45,637 nucleotides of DNA, taken from Jingweiarchaeum tengchongense. GTDB lineage: Archaea; Nanobdellota; Nanobdellia; Jingweiarchaeales; Jingweiarchaeaceae. A program made the translations under genes and the position numbers. Positions 8,367-15,967 of this stretch are shown piece after piece. Below the pieces are notes generated by a model. It was not told the DNA's origin. It searched no databases and worked only from the letters and a program-made list of their open reading frames with translations. The stretch spans positions 1 to 45,637 of the forward strand of contig JAVZDD010000008.1 of the NCBI GenBank assembly GCA_038874075.1, read 5' to 3'. Position 1 is the first letter of the stretch, and the number at the start of each line of letters is the position of its first letter.

Positions 8367-9572
8367 TTAAAGCAGCTTTTGGTAGACTTCTATCGTCTTC
8401 ATTGCGATCTTATCCCATGTAAAATTTTCTTCAACTCTTTTCCTACCCTCTTCTCCGAACTGGATCATCTTTTTTTCATCGCTGAGCAATTCGATGATTG
8501 CATTCGCTATATCATCACTATTTCCAGGCCTAACGTGAAGCCCAGTCTTTTCATGAATGACGATTTCTTGTAATCCGCCTGTTTTTCCAACGATCACGGG
8601 CTTCTTCATTGCCATCGCTTCCAATGCAACAATCCCAAATGGCTCATACAAAGAAGGAAAAATACATATATCGCTTGCAGCATAGAACTTTATTCTCTCC
8701 TCCTCTGAAACAAACTCATTTACCATTATCACATTTCCAGATATCTTCAAATTTTCAACCATTTTTTTGATATAATCTTGCATTCCACCAATTCCAAGAA
8801 TCAAGAACTTTGTATTCGGAAATTTTTCGATTATTTTTGGTATTGAAAGCACGAGGTACTCAACACCCTTAACCCTCTCAAGTCTACCTACAAAGAACAC
8901 AAGCCTTTCATTCTCTTTTATCCCGTACCTTCTCCTTATCTCACCACCATCGATTCTATAGTCATACTTTTTTTCATCAATACCATTGTAAACCACATTT
9001 ATTTTTTCTTCAGGATAACCGAGCATCTTAAGTTCTTCTTTCATATGCTCACTCACAGTGATTATCATGTCAGCTTCCCTTGCACCGATTGCCTCGATGT
9101 CTTTGATCTCTTGAATGCCACTGCCCATGCTTCTTCCGTATTCGGTCGAATGATATGTAACAACGAGCGGAATTCCAAGTTCTTTCTTCGCCATTACACC
9201 AGCAATTATACCTAACCAATCATGCGCATGTACAATGTAATTGTCAGCATATTCACTGGTTAATTTTATAATTTCATTGTATGTTTGTAAATTGAATGAG
9301 ATGATATTCAGGAAAAATTCCTCAAAATCTCCAAGCCTTTGTATACTTTCCTTAAACAAAATCTTATCAAGCCATTTTAAGTTCGGAAATTTAATTCTTT
9401 TTACATCAATTCCTCTCACGAGCTCATTGCTCTCTGCCCTTTCCACATGTGGCGTTATCACATGTACCTCCTTACCATTTCTCACAAGCGCTTTTGAGAT
9501 TTCGAATCCATGTATACCTAACCCGCCAACGATGTTCGGTGGAAACTCCTTTAACACCATGATTATCTTCAT
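8367..9572 (-). CDS. GT4-family glycosyltransferase
   Basis: A 401-aa paralogue of the genes on either side. It shares the N-terminal KEFPPNIVGGLG, an HAHDWLG motif, VGRLERVKGVEY and the donor-site YEPFGIVALEAM. Relative to the 374-aa paralogue it carries an insertion of about 30 residues in the N-terminal domain (around SIQRLGDFEEFFLNI). The HIT-family gene ends 8 nt upstream, so this is the third gene of a GT, HIT, GT operon. An AGTGA ribosome-like site precedes the ATG. The sugar and acceptor cannot be deduced. A glycogen-synthase-like role is possible given the debranching and GH57 genes nearby. Confidence 0.85.
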   Translation of the reverse strand: MKIIMVLKEFPPNIVGGLGIHGFEISKALVRNGKEVHVITPHVERAESNELVRGIDVKRIKFPNLKWLDKILFKESIQRLGDFEEFFLNIISFNLQTYNEIIKLTSEYADNYIVHAHDWLGIIAGVMAKKELGIPLVVTYHSTEYGRSMGSGIQEIKDIEAIGAREADMIITVSEHMKEELKMLGYPEEKINVVYNGIDEKKYDYRIDGGEIRRRYGIKENERLVFFVGRLERVKGVEYLVLSIPKIIEKFPNTKFLILGIGGMQDYIKKMVENLKISGNVIMVNEFVSEEERIKFYAASDICIFPSLYEPFGIVALEAMAMKKPVIVGKTGGLQEIVIHEKTGLHVRPGNSDDIANAIIELLSDEKKMIQFGEEGRKRVEENFTWDKIAMKTIEVYQKLL

Positions 9573-9580
9573 TTTCTCAC

Positions 9581-10141
9581 TTAAGGTTCTTCACCAAGTA
9601 ATACACCCACATATCTTCTCAAATGGTTTAAAACATCATCAAGAGAAGAAGGTATAACTCTTGTACCCGTGGCCTCCATGAATCCTGCTTCAACCGTATA
9701 TCTTGGAACAACATGTATATGGAGATGCTCAATGCTGGCACCACCAACTTTTCCAAGATTAATACCAATGTCAAATCCTTCTGGATTGTAGGCTGCTTTC
9801 AAGAGTTTTATACTCCTTTGCACCATCTTGAATAAGTAAAGTAAATCATCATCAGTCAGATCTAATATACTTATGTAATGTCTCTTTGGAACGACCATGA
9901 TGTGTCCCAATGTGTACGGAAAAACATTTAACATTACCATCAATTTCTCATCTTCATAAACAACCTTTCTTTCAATCCTAGGATCATTATTTGCAATCGC
10001 ACAGAATACACAACCAATCGATTCGTGCTCTCTTCTATAATATGTTTTCCTGCTTTTTGCCCATATGTAATCTTTGTATACACCCGCATAGCTTATTTGT
10101 TCTTCTTTTTTATCCTTTTTTTTACTCACCTTTTTTTTCAT
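9581..10141 (-). CDS. HIT-family nucleotide hydrolase/transferase
   Basis: A 186-aa histidine-triad protein. The triad is HLHIHVVPR (His139, His141, His143). It follows a zinc pair CVFC (Cys44, Cys47) and the substrate-site motif YTLGHIMVVPKRH. The C-terminal FMEATGTRVIPSSLDD stretch resembles the Ap4A-phosphorylase/FHIT-like branch. The family cleaves dinucleoside polyphosphates or nucleotide-sugars/AMP conjugates. The N-terminus is a lysine-rich tail of about 15 residues. I chose ATG 10141, 4 nt after GGTGAT, rather than the GTG at 10150 that overlaps the upstream stop. Its position between two nucleotide-sugar-using glycosyltransferases hints at nucleotide-sugar metabolism, but HIT genes are found in many contexts. 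Confidence 0.85.
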   Translation of the reverse strand: MKKKVSKKKDKKEEQISYAGVYKDYIWAKSRKTYYRREHESIGCVFCAIANNDPRIERKVVYEDEKLMVMLNVFPYTLGHIMVVPKRHYISILDLTDDDLLYLFKMVQRSIKLLKAAYNPEGFDIGINLGKVGGASIEHLHIHVVPRYTVEAGFMEATGTRVIPSSLDDVLNHLRRYVGVLLGEEP

Positions 10142-10146
10142 CTTGA

Positions 10147-11334
10147 TCACCTATATAAAATTTCATTATAAACATTTAAGGTTTTTTCATAGCTTTTTTC
10201 CCAGGAAAAAATATACGCCCTTTTTCTAGCACAATCTCCCAATGCTTTTCTTCTGTCTTCATCGATTATCAAATAAGATATCTTTTCTGCCAATTCATTC
10301 ACATTACCTGGTTCAAAAAGAATGCCATTTCTCTCATTGTTTATTATTTCTCTTATTCCACCTGTGTTGCTTGCAATCACGGGCTTCTTCATTGCCATAC
10401 CTTCAAGTACGACAATTCCAAATGGCTCATACAAAGAAGGAACGACATATATATCACATGCATTTATCAAGTTTATCTTTGTGAATTCATCAATAAATTC
10501 TTTGATGAAGATAACATTTTTCTGTATCCCCAATTGATTTATCATTTCCTCAGCCATTGATTGCATTTCACCACCACTTCTCATTACCAATACTGCATTT
10601 TCATGTTTACTCAGAACAATTGAAAATGCCCTCAAAAGTACATCAAATCCCTTTACATACGCAGCTCTACCAAGAAATAATATCACTGGTCCATCTCCAA
10701 TTCCAAACTTCTTCTTCACTTCGTCTTTATTCAAGTCACTTCTTTCTGGATTGTATCTTTCAATGTCTATTCCATTGTAAATGACTTCTATTCTTTCAGG
10801 TTCGTAACCCAATTTAATTAGTTCGTTTTTCATGAAATCGCTATTTGTTATCACTTTGTCCGCGTTCTTCCCCATCTTTTCAAGCTCGATCACATTTGCA
10901 TTCGGGAATTTTGTCCTTCCTGTTTCAAGACTATGCACTGTAAAAATTAGTTTCTTGTTTAAGTGTGATTTTGCAATTAAACCAGCTTTTAGACAGAGCC
11001 AATCGTGTGCATGAATTAGATCAATTTTAACCGAATCATCGATGTGTTTGAGAACCTCTAAACATTGTATGTTATAATCTTCGTAATCTCCTTCGTACCA
11101 CCACTTCCATGTGTCCTTCAGAAAAAGACCATATATTCCTTTATTATCACAACTCTTTATTCTATAGACCTTCACACCTTCCACATAATCTTTATTTTTT
11201 TCATCACCTCTTGCCAAGCAAAGCACATAAACATCATTCTCCCTTGCCATCCTTCGATATAATTCGTAACTGTGCATACCTAACCCGCCAACGATGTTCG
11301 GGAAGAATTCCCAGGTAAGTGCTGCTATTTTCAT
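10147..11334 (-). CDS. GT4-family glycosyltransferase
   Basis: A 395-aa enzyme, third of the local GT4 set and first gene of its operon. It shows LTWEFFPNIVGGLGMHSYEL at the N-terminus, HAHDWLCLKAG, LGRAAYVKGFDVL and the E-x7-E donor site YEPFGIVVLEGM. The ATG has GTGAT 7 nt upstream and a TTTTAAAAAT box about 20 nt away. It is divergent from the MazG gene. The three paralogues share about the same spacing of motifs, which suggests local duplication and then specialisation. Specific substrate unknown. Confidence 0.85.
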   Translation of the reverse strand: MKIAALTWEFFPNIVGGLGMHSYELYRRMARENDVYVLCLARGDEKNKDYVEGVKVYRIKSCDNKGIYGLFLKDTWKWWYEGDYEDYNIQCLEVLKHIDDSVKIDLIHAHDWLCLKAGLIAKSHLNKKLIFTVHSLETGRTKFPNANVIELEKMGKNADKVITNSDFMKNELIKLGYEPERIEVIYNGIDIERYNPERSDLNKDEVKKKFGIGDGPVILFLGRAAYVKGFDVLLRAFSIVLSKHENAVLVMRSGGEMQSMAEEMINQLGIQKNVIFIKEFIDEFTKINLINACDIYVVPSLYEPFGIVVLEGMAMKKPVIASNTGGIREIINNERNGILFEPGNVNELAEKISYLIIDEDRRKALGDCARKRAYIFSWEKSYEKTLNVYNEILYR

Positions 11335-11441
11335 TTTGCTATCACTATTTTAAAAATTCATCATTTAAAAATACAACTATACTTCTCTTCGATAGTAATT
11401 TTATTTTAAAGTATTTATTTATCCAAATTTTATTATTAATC
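11335..11441. promoter_or_regulatory. Divergent promoter region between a GT4 gene and mazG
   Basis: A 107-nt gap with a TATA-like TTTTAAAAAT (11348-11357) facing the glycosyltransferase and TATTTATTTA (11412-11421) facing mazG. The latter is centred about 25 nt from the mazG ATG, as expected for a leaderless archaeal transcript. I see no clear palindrome between the two boxes. Confidence 0.45.
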
Positions 11442-11753
11442 ATGATCAAAATAGGATTTCAAGAAAAAACAGAGTTATTCGTCAAGAAACATCATCTTGA
11501 GATGAAACCAGAATTCATCGCCTTGGATCTAGTTTCCGAGATCGGCGAGATAGCAAAAGAGATACTTTTGATGAGTGATTATGGTAGAAGCGAATCAAAA
11601 TTTAGGGAGGAAATATTTTTGGAGATTGGAGACGCTTTTTACTCACTAATAAACCTGGCAAATTACTACAAAATCGACTTGTTAAAAGCATTGGATTCAG
11701 TGCTCCAAAAATATGAAAAGCGGATTATCGGAAAACATGCTAAAAGATATTAA
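11442..11753 (+). CDS. MazG-like nucleotide pyrophosphohydrolase
   Basis: A 103-aa all-alpha NTP-PPase. The metal-binding motif is E33-x-x-E36 (SEIGEIAKE) followed by E61-x-x-D64 (EIGDAFYSLINLA). That is the ExxE...ExxD pattern of MazG-type enzymes, which hydrolyse (d)NTPs to monophosphates and limit mutagenic or excess nucleotides. The frame extends upstream to 11319, but those residues are translated promoter sequence. The ATG at 11442 follows a TATA-like box by about 25 nt. It ends 24 nt before the primase gene. A house-cleaning role next to replication genes is plausible. Confidence 0.8.
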   Translation: MIKIGFQEKTELFVKKHHLEMKPEFIALDLVSEIGEIAKEILLMSDYGRSESKFREEIFLEIGDAFYSLINLANYYKIDLLKALDSVLQKYEKRIIGKHAKRY

Positions 11754-11777
11754 ACTTATTCTTTCTTATTCTTAAGC

Positions 11778-13067
11778 ATGAAAGTTTCAGAAATAATAAA
11801 GTACTATTCAAAAAAAGAAATAAAAGAAGAGATTTTTAGGGTGGTGAAACAAAGGGAAGTTGTTCCATATTATGGAAGTAACTTTGGTTCTAGACCCCAA
11901 GCCATAAATTATCCGAGCGAAATTGACGATTATGTAATTTCTGGTGCTACAAGTTTTCATATAAGCGAAGAGAGATGGAGTAATCCACTGTTATTGAAAC
12001 AAGACATGAGCAAAAAAGAATTGGATAAAATTAGGGTTGGTTGGGACTTATTAATAGACATTGATTCAAACTTTTTAGAATACTCAAAAATATGTGCTAG
12101 TTTGATCGTCGAGGCCCTACAATTCCATGGTGTTTCTTCTTGTGTTTCAATAAAATTCTCAGGAAGGGCGGGTTTTCACATTGCGATTCCATTTGAGGCC
12201 TTCCCAACAAAAATAAATAACCGACCAACAACAATTCTATTTCCAGATGCTGCAAGAACGATAATCAATTACTTAAAAACAATGATAAAAGAACATCTTT
12301 CCCATGAAATACTCCAGAGCGATGACATAAAGAAAATTTCAGCTAAGACGAACAAGAAGTATGAGGAGTTGATTGAGACAGATGAAGATGGAACGTCTGT
12401 GTTTAATCCATTCAAGGTCGTTGACATTGATTCAAATCTCATTTCTTCAAGGCACCTTTTTAGATCGCCATTTTCATTAAATGAAAAAGTTTGGCTAGTT
12501 AGTCTACCAATTGAAAAATCTCAAATAATGGATTTTGATTTGAAGGATGCAAGACCAGAGAATGTGAGCACCGAAGTAAAGTTTCTAGACACAGAAAAAA
12601 CGAGAAATAACGAGGCAAGAATGCTTTTCATTCAAGCATATGACTGGGAGACAAGGACAAAAAAAGAGATAATTGAAGAACTGGAAGGCAAGATAAAGTT
12701 ACCTGAAAAAGCAATACCTTCTCATTTTTTTCCACCTTGTATTAAAGGTATTTTGAGGGGGTTGAGTGATGGTAGGAAAAGGAGCGTGTTCATCTTAATA
12801 AATTTCTTAAGGAACATGGGTTGGAGTTGGGACAGCATTGAGAAGGAGTTGATGGAGTGGAATCAAAGGAATGTGGAGCCGCTAAGAGAGGGATATATTA
12901 AGACACAACTCAGATGGCACGCTCGTTTGAAGGACATATACCTTCCACCAAACTGTGACAACCAGAACTACTATAAAGATATAGGTGTATGTATTAAGGA
13001 TAATTTATGTGAAAAAGTTAAAAATCCTGTTGTGTATTCTTTAAAGAAGGTGAGGCATAAAAAATGA
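11778..13067 (+). CDS. priS: Fused DNA primase: PriS catalytic domain plus PriL-type Fe-S domain
   Basis: A 429-aa single-chain primase. The N-terminal archaeo-eukaryotic primase part has the catalytic DxD (Asp94, Asp96 in DLLIDIDSN), the SGRAGFH nucleotide-binding motif (residues 128-134), and SRHLFRSPFSLN (about 224-235). After residue 315 the sequence changes to a PriL C-terminal pattern: PPC (Cys321), then PNC (Cys393), GVC (Cys405) and NLC (Cys411) with NPVVY after the last. These are the four cysteines expected to bind 4Fe-4S. The PriL N-terminal domain is missing. Single-polypeptide primases of this kind are known from Nanoarchaeum equitans. No separate priL is seen here. The stop overlaps the GINS start (ATGA), so the two are coupled. 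Confidence 0.9.
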   Translation: MKVSEIIKYYSKKEIKEEIFRVVKQREVVPYYGSNFGSRPQAINYPSEIDDYVISGATSFHISEERWSNPLLLKQDMSKKELDKIRVGWDLLIDIDSNFLEYSKICASLIVEALQFHGVSSCVSIKFSGRAGFHIAIPFEAFPTKINNRPTTILFPDAARTIINYLKTMIKEHLSHEILQSDDIKKISAKTNKKYEELIETDEDGTSVFNPFKVVDIDSNLISSRHLFRSPFSLNEKVWLVSLPIEKSQIMDFDLKDARPENVSTEVKFLDTEKTRNNEARMLFIQAYDWETRTKKEIIEELEGKIKLPEKAIPSHFFPPCIKGILRGLSDGRKRSVFILINFLRNMGWSWDSIEKELMEWNQRNVEPLREGYIKTQLRWHARLKDIYLPPNCDNQNYYKDIGVCIKDNLCEKVKNPVVYSLKKVRHKK

Positions 13068-13738
13068 ATGAGAAAAAAATGGAGATCTTCACATATGAGG
13101 AGCTTAGGAAAATACAACAGAAGGAGAGAGAAGAAGGCAAACTTCAAAAATTAGAAAAAGATTTTCTAGAAAAGTTAGTAAATTATCTTAAAGAAAAAAA
13201 AGAAATGCTCGCTGAAAAAGAAAAGGATGAAAATGTCTTTTCAAGAGATATGAGAATAAAATTAAAGAATGAATTGGAGAATGCATCAAAGATAATTATG
13301 GATATTTATGAGAGAAGAGAAAGGAAGATATTGAATGAGGCGATCATTGCTTCTAGAATGCAGCATGAGATACCCGACTATTCGAGAATGTTAGATTTTG
13401 AAGAAAAACTTTTTAATGAAGTTCTCGAGATATTGAAAAAATACAGAAAGGAAATATTGGAAAAAACTTTAAAAGGAGAAAATATTAGAGAAGAGGGTCA
13501 GACAGTAGACAAAGACATCACGAAAAAAGAAGAAACAACAGAAAAACATGAGCTAAAAGAGCCGGAATTAGGAAACACAAAGCTAATAAAAATTACATCT
13601 ACAGTTCCAAGCTTCATTTGGACAGACGGAAAAACATATGGTCCTTTTGAAAAGGAAGACGTGGTCAATATCGACAAGGAAATTGCAGAAATATTGCTTA
13701 ATACAGGTAAAGCAATTGAAATAAAGGTGATAGAATGA
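13064..13738 (+). CDS. GINS complex subunit, Gins51 type
   Basis: A 224-aa protein with the A-B domain order of archaeal Gins51 (Sld5/Psf1-like). A long helical N-terminal domain (about 1-135) contains the RMQHEIPDYSRMLDFEEKLF stretch. A charged linker (about 136-165) leads to a small beta B domain (about 167-224, TSTVPSFIWTDGKTYGPFEKEDVVNI). GINS joins MCM and GAN/RecJ in the archaeal CMG-like helicase. It starts with an ATG overlapping the primase stop and GGTGA upstream, and ends by overlapping the L44e start, tying replisome and ribosome genes in one message. No second GINS subunit is present in this window; a homotetramer is possible. Confidence 0.88.
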   Translation: MNEKKMEIFTYEELRKIQQKEREEGKLQKLEKDFLEKLVNYLKEKKEMLAEKEKDENVFSRDMRIKLKNELENASKIIMDIYERRERKILNEAIIASRMQHEIPDYSRMLDFEEKLFNEVLEILKKYRKEILEKTLKGENIREEGQTVDKDITKKEETTEKHELKEPELGNTKLIKITSTVPSFIWTDGKTYGPFEKEDVVNIDKEIAEILLNTGKAIEIKVIE

Positions 13739-14028
13739 AAATTCCAAAGCAAATAAAAAGGTATTGTCCATATTGTAGGAAACACACATTACATAAAGTG
13801 ATACAGGTGAAATCTGGGAAGAAAAGAAGTAGCTTGAGTAAGGGACAAAGGAGATTCAAAAAAATAATGAAAGGTTACGGTGGATTTCCAAGACCAAAGA
13901 TGGAAAAGGGGTCAAAGTATGGTGCAAAGGTAACAAAGAAATTGGATCTTAGATTTAAGTGTACGGTATGCAACAAGACACATACACAGAAGTATGGTAG
14001 AAGGACAAAAAAATTCGAGCTCGTGTAG
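13735..14028 (+). CDS. rpl44e: 50S ribosomal protein L44e
   Basis: A 97-aa zinc-binding large-subunit protein. It has CPYC (Cys11, Cys14) and CTVC (Cys76, Cys79), the conserved central FKKIMKGYGGFPRPK and the C-terminal KKFELV. It binds near the E site of the archaeal/eukaryotic ribosome. The length equals that of other archaeal L44e proteins. GGTGAT lies 3 nt before the ATG, which overlaps the GINS stop. Confidence 0.97.
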   Translation: MKIPKQIKRYCPYCRKHTLHKVIQVKSGKKRSSLSKGQRRFKKIMKGYGGFPRPKMEKGSKYGAKVTKKLDLRFKCTVCNKTHTQKYGRRTKKFELV

Positions 14029-14036
14029 GTGAGAAA

Positions 14037-14222
14037 ATGGAACTTGTACCAACACCAAAAAGTAAGTTCGTGCGTGTGAAATGCAATAAGTGTAAGAATG
14101 AGCAGATAATATTTGGTAAAGCAGCAAATGAAATAAAGTGTTTGGTTTGCAATACAACGATTGCTTCACCAACAGGTGGAAAGACAAAGATAAAGACAAA
14201 AGTACTTGAATTATTAGAATAG
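14037..14222 (+). CDS. rps27e: 30S ribosomal protein S27e
   Basis: A 61-aa zinc-ribbon small-subunit protein. It has two CxxC knuckles (Cys16/Cys19 and Cys35/Cys38) and the signature FVRVKCNKC...CLVCNTTIASPTGGK. Length and motif order match archaeal S27e. GGTGA sits 5 nt upstream of the ATG. It lies between L44e and aIF2-alpha, the standard archaeal order. Confidence 0.97.
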   Translation: MELVPTPKSKFVRVKCNKCKNEQIIFGKAANEIKCLVCNTTIASPTGGKTKIKTKVLELLE

Positions 14223-14231
14223 GTGTAAAAT

Positions 14232-15017
14232 TTGTTTTATAAAAAGAAAGAATTTCCTGAGGAGGGAGAACTTGTAATATGCACGGTTAAGAGGATATTA
14301 CCACACTGCGCATTTGTCATTCTTGATGAGTATGAGAGTAAAGAAGGGATGTTACACATTTCAGAGATATCCACAAAGTGGGTGAAGAACATCAAAGACC
14401 ACATAAATGAAGGTAAAAAGATCGTTTGTAAAGTACTGAGCGTCGATAAGGAGAAAAATTACATTGATGTTTCTCTGAAGAGAGTTACTCCAGCAGAGCT
14501 GAAGATGAAAATGAATCAGTGGAAATTTGAGAATAGAGTTGAGAAGATGTTGGAGATTATTGGAAAGAAGTTCAATATGAATCTGGACCAAGTTTATGAG
14601 GAGATCGGTGATCAGCTAATTCAAAAATATGGTAATTTGGGTTTGCTTATTGAGGATGTAAAGAATAAAGGATATGCAGCATTTGATGACATTAAAATTC
14701 CTGATGAATGGAAAAAAGAACTTTATAGACTGATCGAAGAAAGCATAAAGACTTCGATGGTAACGATCAAAGGTTCTCTGAGTGTGAAATGCATGGAAGG
14801 TGATGGAGTCGAGAGAATAAAAAAATTGTTTGAATCTATGAAAGAAATTGCAAAAAAAGATGGAAGCGAGATAAGTTTCTTATACGCTGGCAGTGGAAAA
14901 TATTTATACAGCATAAAAGCAAAGACGTATAAAGAGGGAGAGAATAAAAGAACAAAAATATTTGAGGAAGCAGATAAAATAGCAAAGCAAAATAAAATCG
15001 AATTTTCAATAAAATGA
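14232..15017 (+). CDS. Translation initiation factor aIF2 subunit alpha
   Basis: A 261-aa protein with three domains: an N-terminal S1 OB-fold (about 10-83; GMLHISEIS...VLSVDKEKNYIDVSLKRV), a helical middle (about 85-170) and a C-terminal alpha/beta domain (about 175-261; GVERIKKLFESM, YSIKAKTYKEGENKR). It is the tRNA-side arm of heterotrimeric aIF2. The start is TTG at 14232, supported by GGTG 6 nt upstream. It overlaps Nop10 by ATGA. Confidence 0.95.
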   Translation: MFYKKKEFPEEGELVICTVKRILPHCAFVILDEYESKEGMLHISEISTKWVKNIKDHINEGKKIVCKVLSVDKEKNYIDVSLKRVTPAELKMKMNQWKFENRVEKMLEIIGKKFNMNLDQVYEEIGDQLIQKYGNLGLLIEDVKNKGYAAFDDIKIPDEWKKELYRLIEESIKTSMVTIKGSLSVKCMEGDGVERIKKLFESMKEIAKKDGSEISFLYAGSGKYLYSIKAKTYKEGENKRTKIFEEADKIAKQNKIEFSIK

Positions 15018-15190
15018 GAAGAATTAGATTTTGTGAAATTTGTAGGGAATACACAATGGAGGAAAAATGCCCGAGGTGTGGGTCAAGCACCATATTAAAG
15101 AAATCAATATTCAAAATCGATGATAAATTTTTTGAATATAGGATGAAGGCGAAGATAGAGGAGTTAAAAGAAAGGGGATTGTATGGCTAA
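15014..15190 (+). CDS. nop10: H/ACA ribonucleoprotein subunit Nop10
   Basis: A 58-aa protein. It has a zinc ribbon formed by FCEIC (Cys7, Cys10) and CPRC (Cys19, Cys22), a short linker, and a basic C-terminal helix ending LKERGLYG. This is the Nop10 layout; Nop10 helps the Cbf5 pseudouridine synthase dock on H/ACA guide RNAs. The ATG overlaps the aIF2-alpha stop (ATGA), and the gene overlaps the PAC2 start by 8 nt. The order L44e, S27e, aIF2-alpha, Nop10 is conserved in many archaea and confirms the identity. Confidence 0.93.
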   Translation: MRRIRFCEICREYTMEEKCPRCGSSTILKKSIFKIDDKFFEYRMKAKIEELKERGLYG

Positions 15191-15965
15191 GTACATCATA
15201 AAAATGAACAAGATAGGAAAGTTGAATAAGCCCGTACTAATTGAGGGATTGCCAGGCATAGGAAATGTTGCTAGAATCGCTGTTGATTATCTGATACATA
15301 AACTTAGGGCAAAGGAATTTGTTACAATATATTCATATTCTTTCCCAAATTCGGTCTTTTTGAATGAGGACAATACAATAGACCTACCAAAAGTGCAGCT
15401 TTTCTACTGGAAGAATAGGAAAGGTAGGGATCTCATTCTTCTGACAGGTGACGTTCAACCACCGAATGAAGAAGACAGTTATTTGTTAGCTGAGAAAATA
15501 CTGGAAATATCAAAAAAATTGGGCGTAAGAGAAGTGATTACACTTGGTGGAATTGGATTAATGTCTGAGCCAAAGGAATCAAGAGTACACGGTGCTGTGA
15601 CTGATAAAAAATATAAAGATGAACTCAAAAAACTTGGCGTTGTGATGAATGGTAATGGAGTTGTCGGTGCAATTGTTGGAGCAGCAGGACTGCTTCTTGG
15701 TCTGGGTAAGTTGAAAGGAATGAAGGGTATATCGCTCCTTGCTGAAACATTTGCACATCCAGCTTACATTGGGATAAGAGGCTCGAAATCCATCCTACAG
15801 ATTCTTTCTAAATATTTGAAACTTGATATAGATTTTCGAGAACTTGACAAGGAAATACACAAGATAGAGGAAGTAAAGATAAAAAGAGAAAGCGAGCGAA
15901 TGAAGAAGATAACGGGAGAGATCGGAATCTTAAAAGAGGAAGAGGAGCACAGATACATCGGATAA
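15183..15965 (+). CDS. PAC2-family protein (proteasome assembly chaperone-like)
   Basis: A 260-aa member of the PAC2/archaeal PbaB-like family. It has the N-terminal signature LIEGLPGIGNVARIAVDYL (residues 18-36), LLTGDVQPP, VITLGGIGL, the NGNGVVGAIVGAAGLLLG segment and LAETFAHPAYIG, then a charged C-terminal coiled coil (about 215-260). Eukaryotic PAC2 assembles proteasome alpha rings; the archaeal role is less clear. The ATG lies within the end of Nop10, so it is translated as part of the replication/translation operon. Its position directly after Nop10 is common in archaea. Confidence 0.88.
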   Translation: MAKYIIKMNKIGKLNKPVLIEGLPGIGNVARIAVDYLIHKLRAKEFVTIYSYSFPNSVFLNEDNTIDLPKVQLFYWKNRKGRDLILLTGDVQPPNEEDSYLLAEKILEISKKLGVREVITLGGIGLMSEPKESRVHGAVTDKKYKDELKKLGVVMNGNGVVGAIVGAAGLLLGLGKLKGMKGISLLAETFAHPAYIGIRGSKSILQILSKYLKLDIDFRELDKEIHKIEEVKIKRESERMKKITGEIGILKEEEEHRYIG

Positions 15966-15967
15966 AA

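Noticed and set aside
7197..11334. Calling one of the glycosyltransferases glycogen synthase (GT5)
   Set aside because: The N-terminal motifs and size match GT4 generally. No GT5-specific motif could be recognised by eye, so the narrower name is not supported.
11319..11441. Longer N-terminus for the MazG-like protein
   Set aside because: These residues come from promoter sequence with a TATA-like box, and the MazG fold starts at the ATG at 11442.
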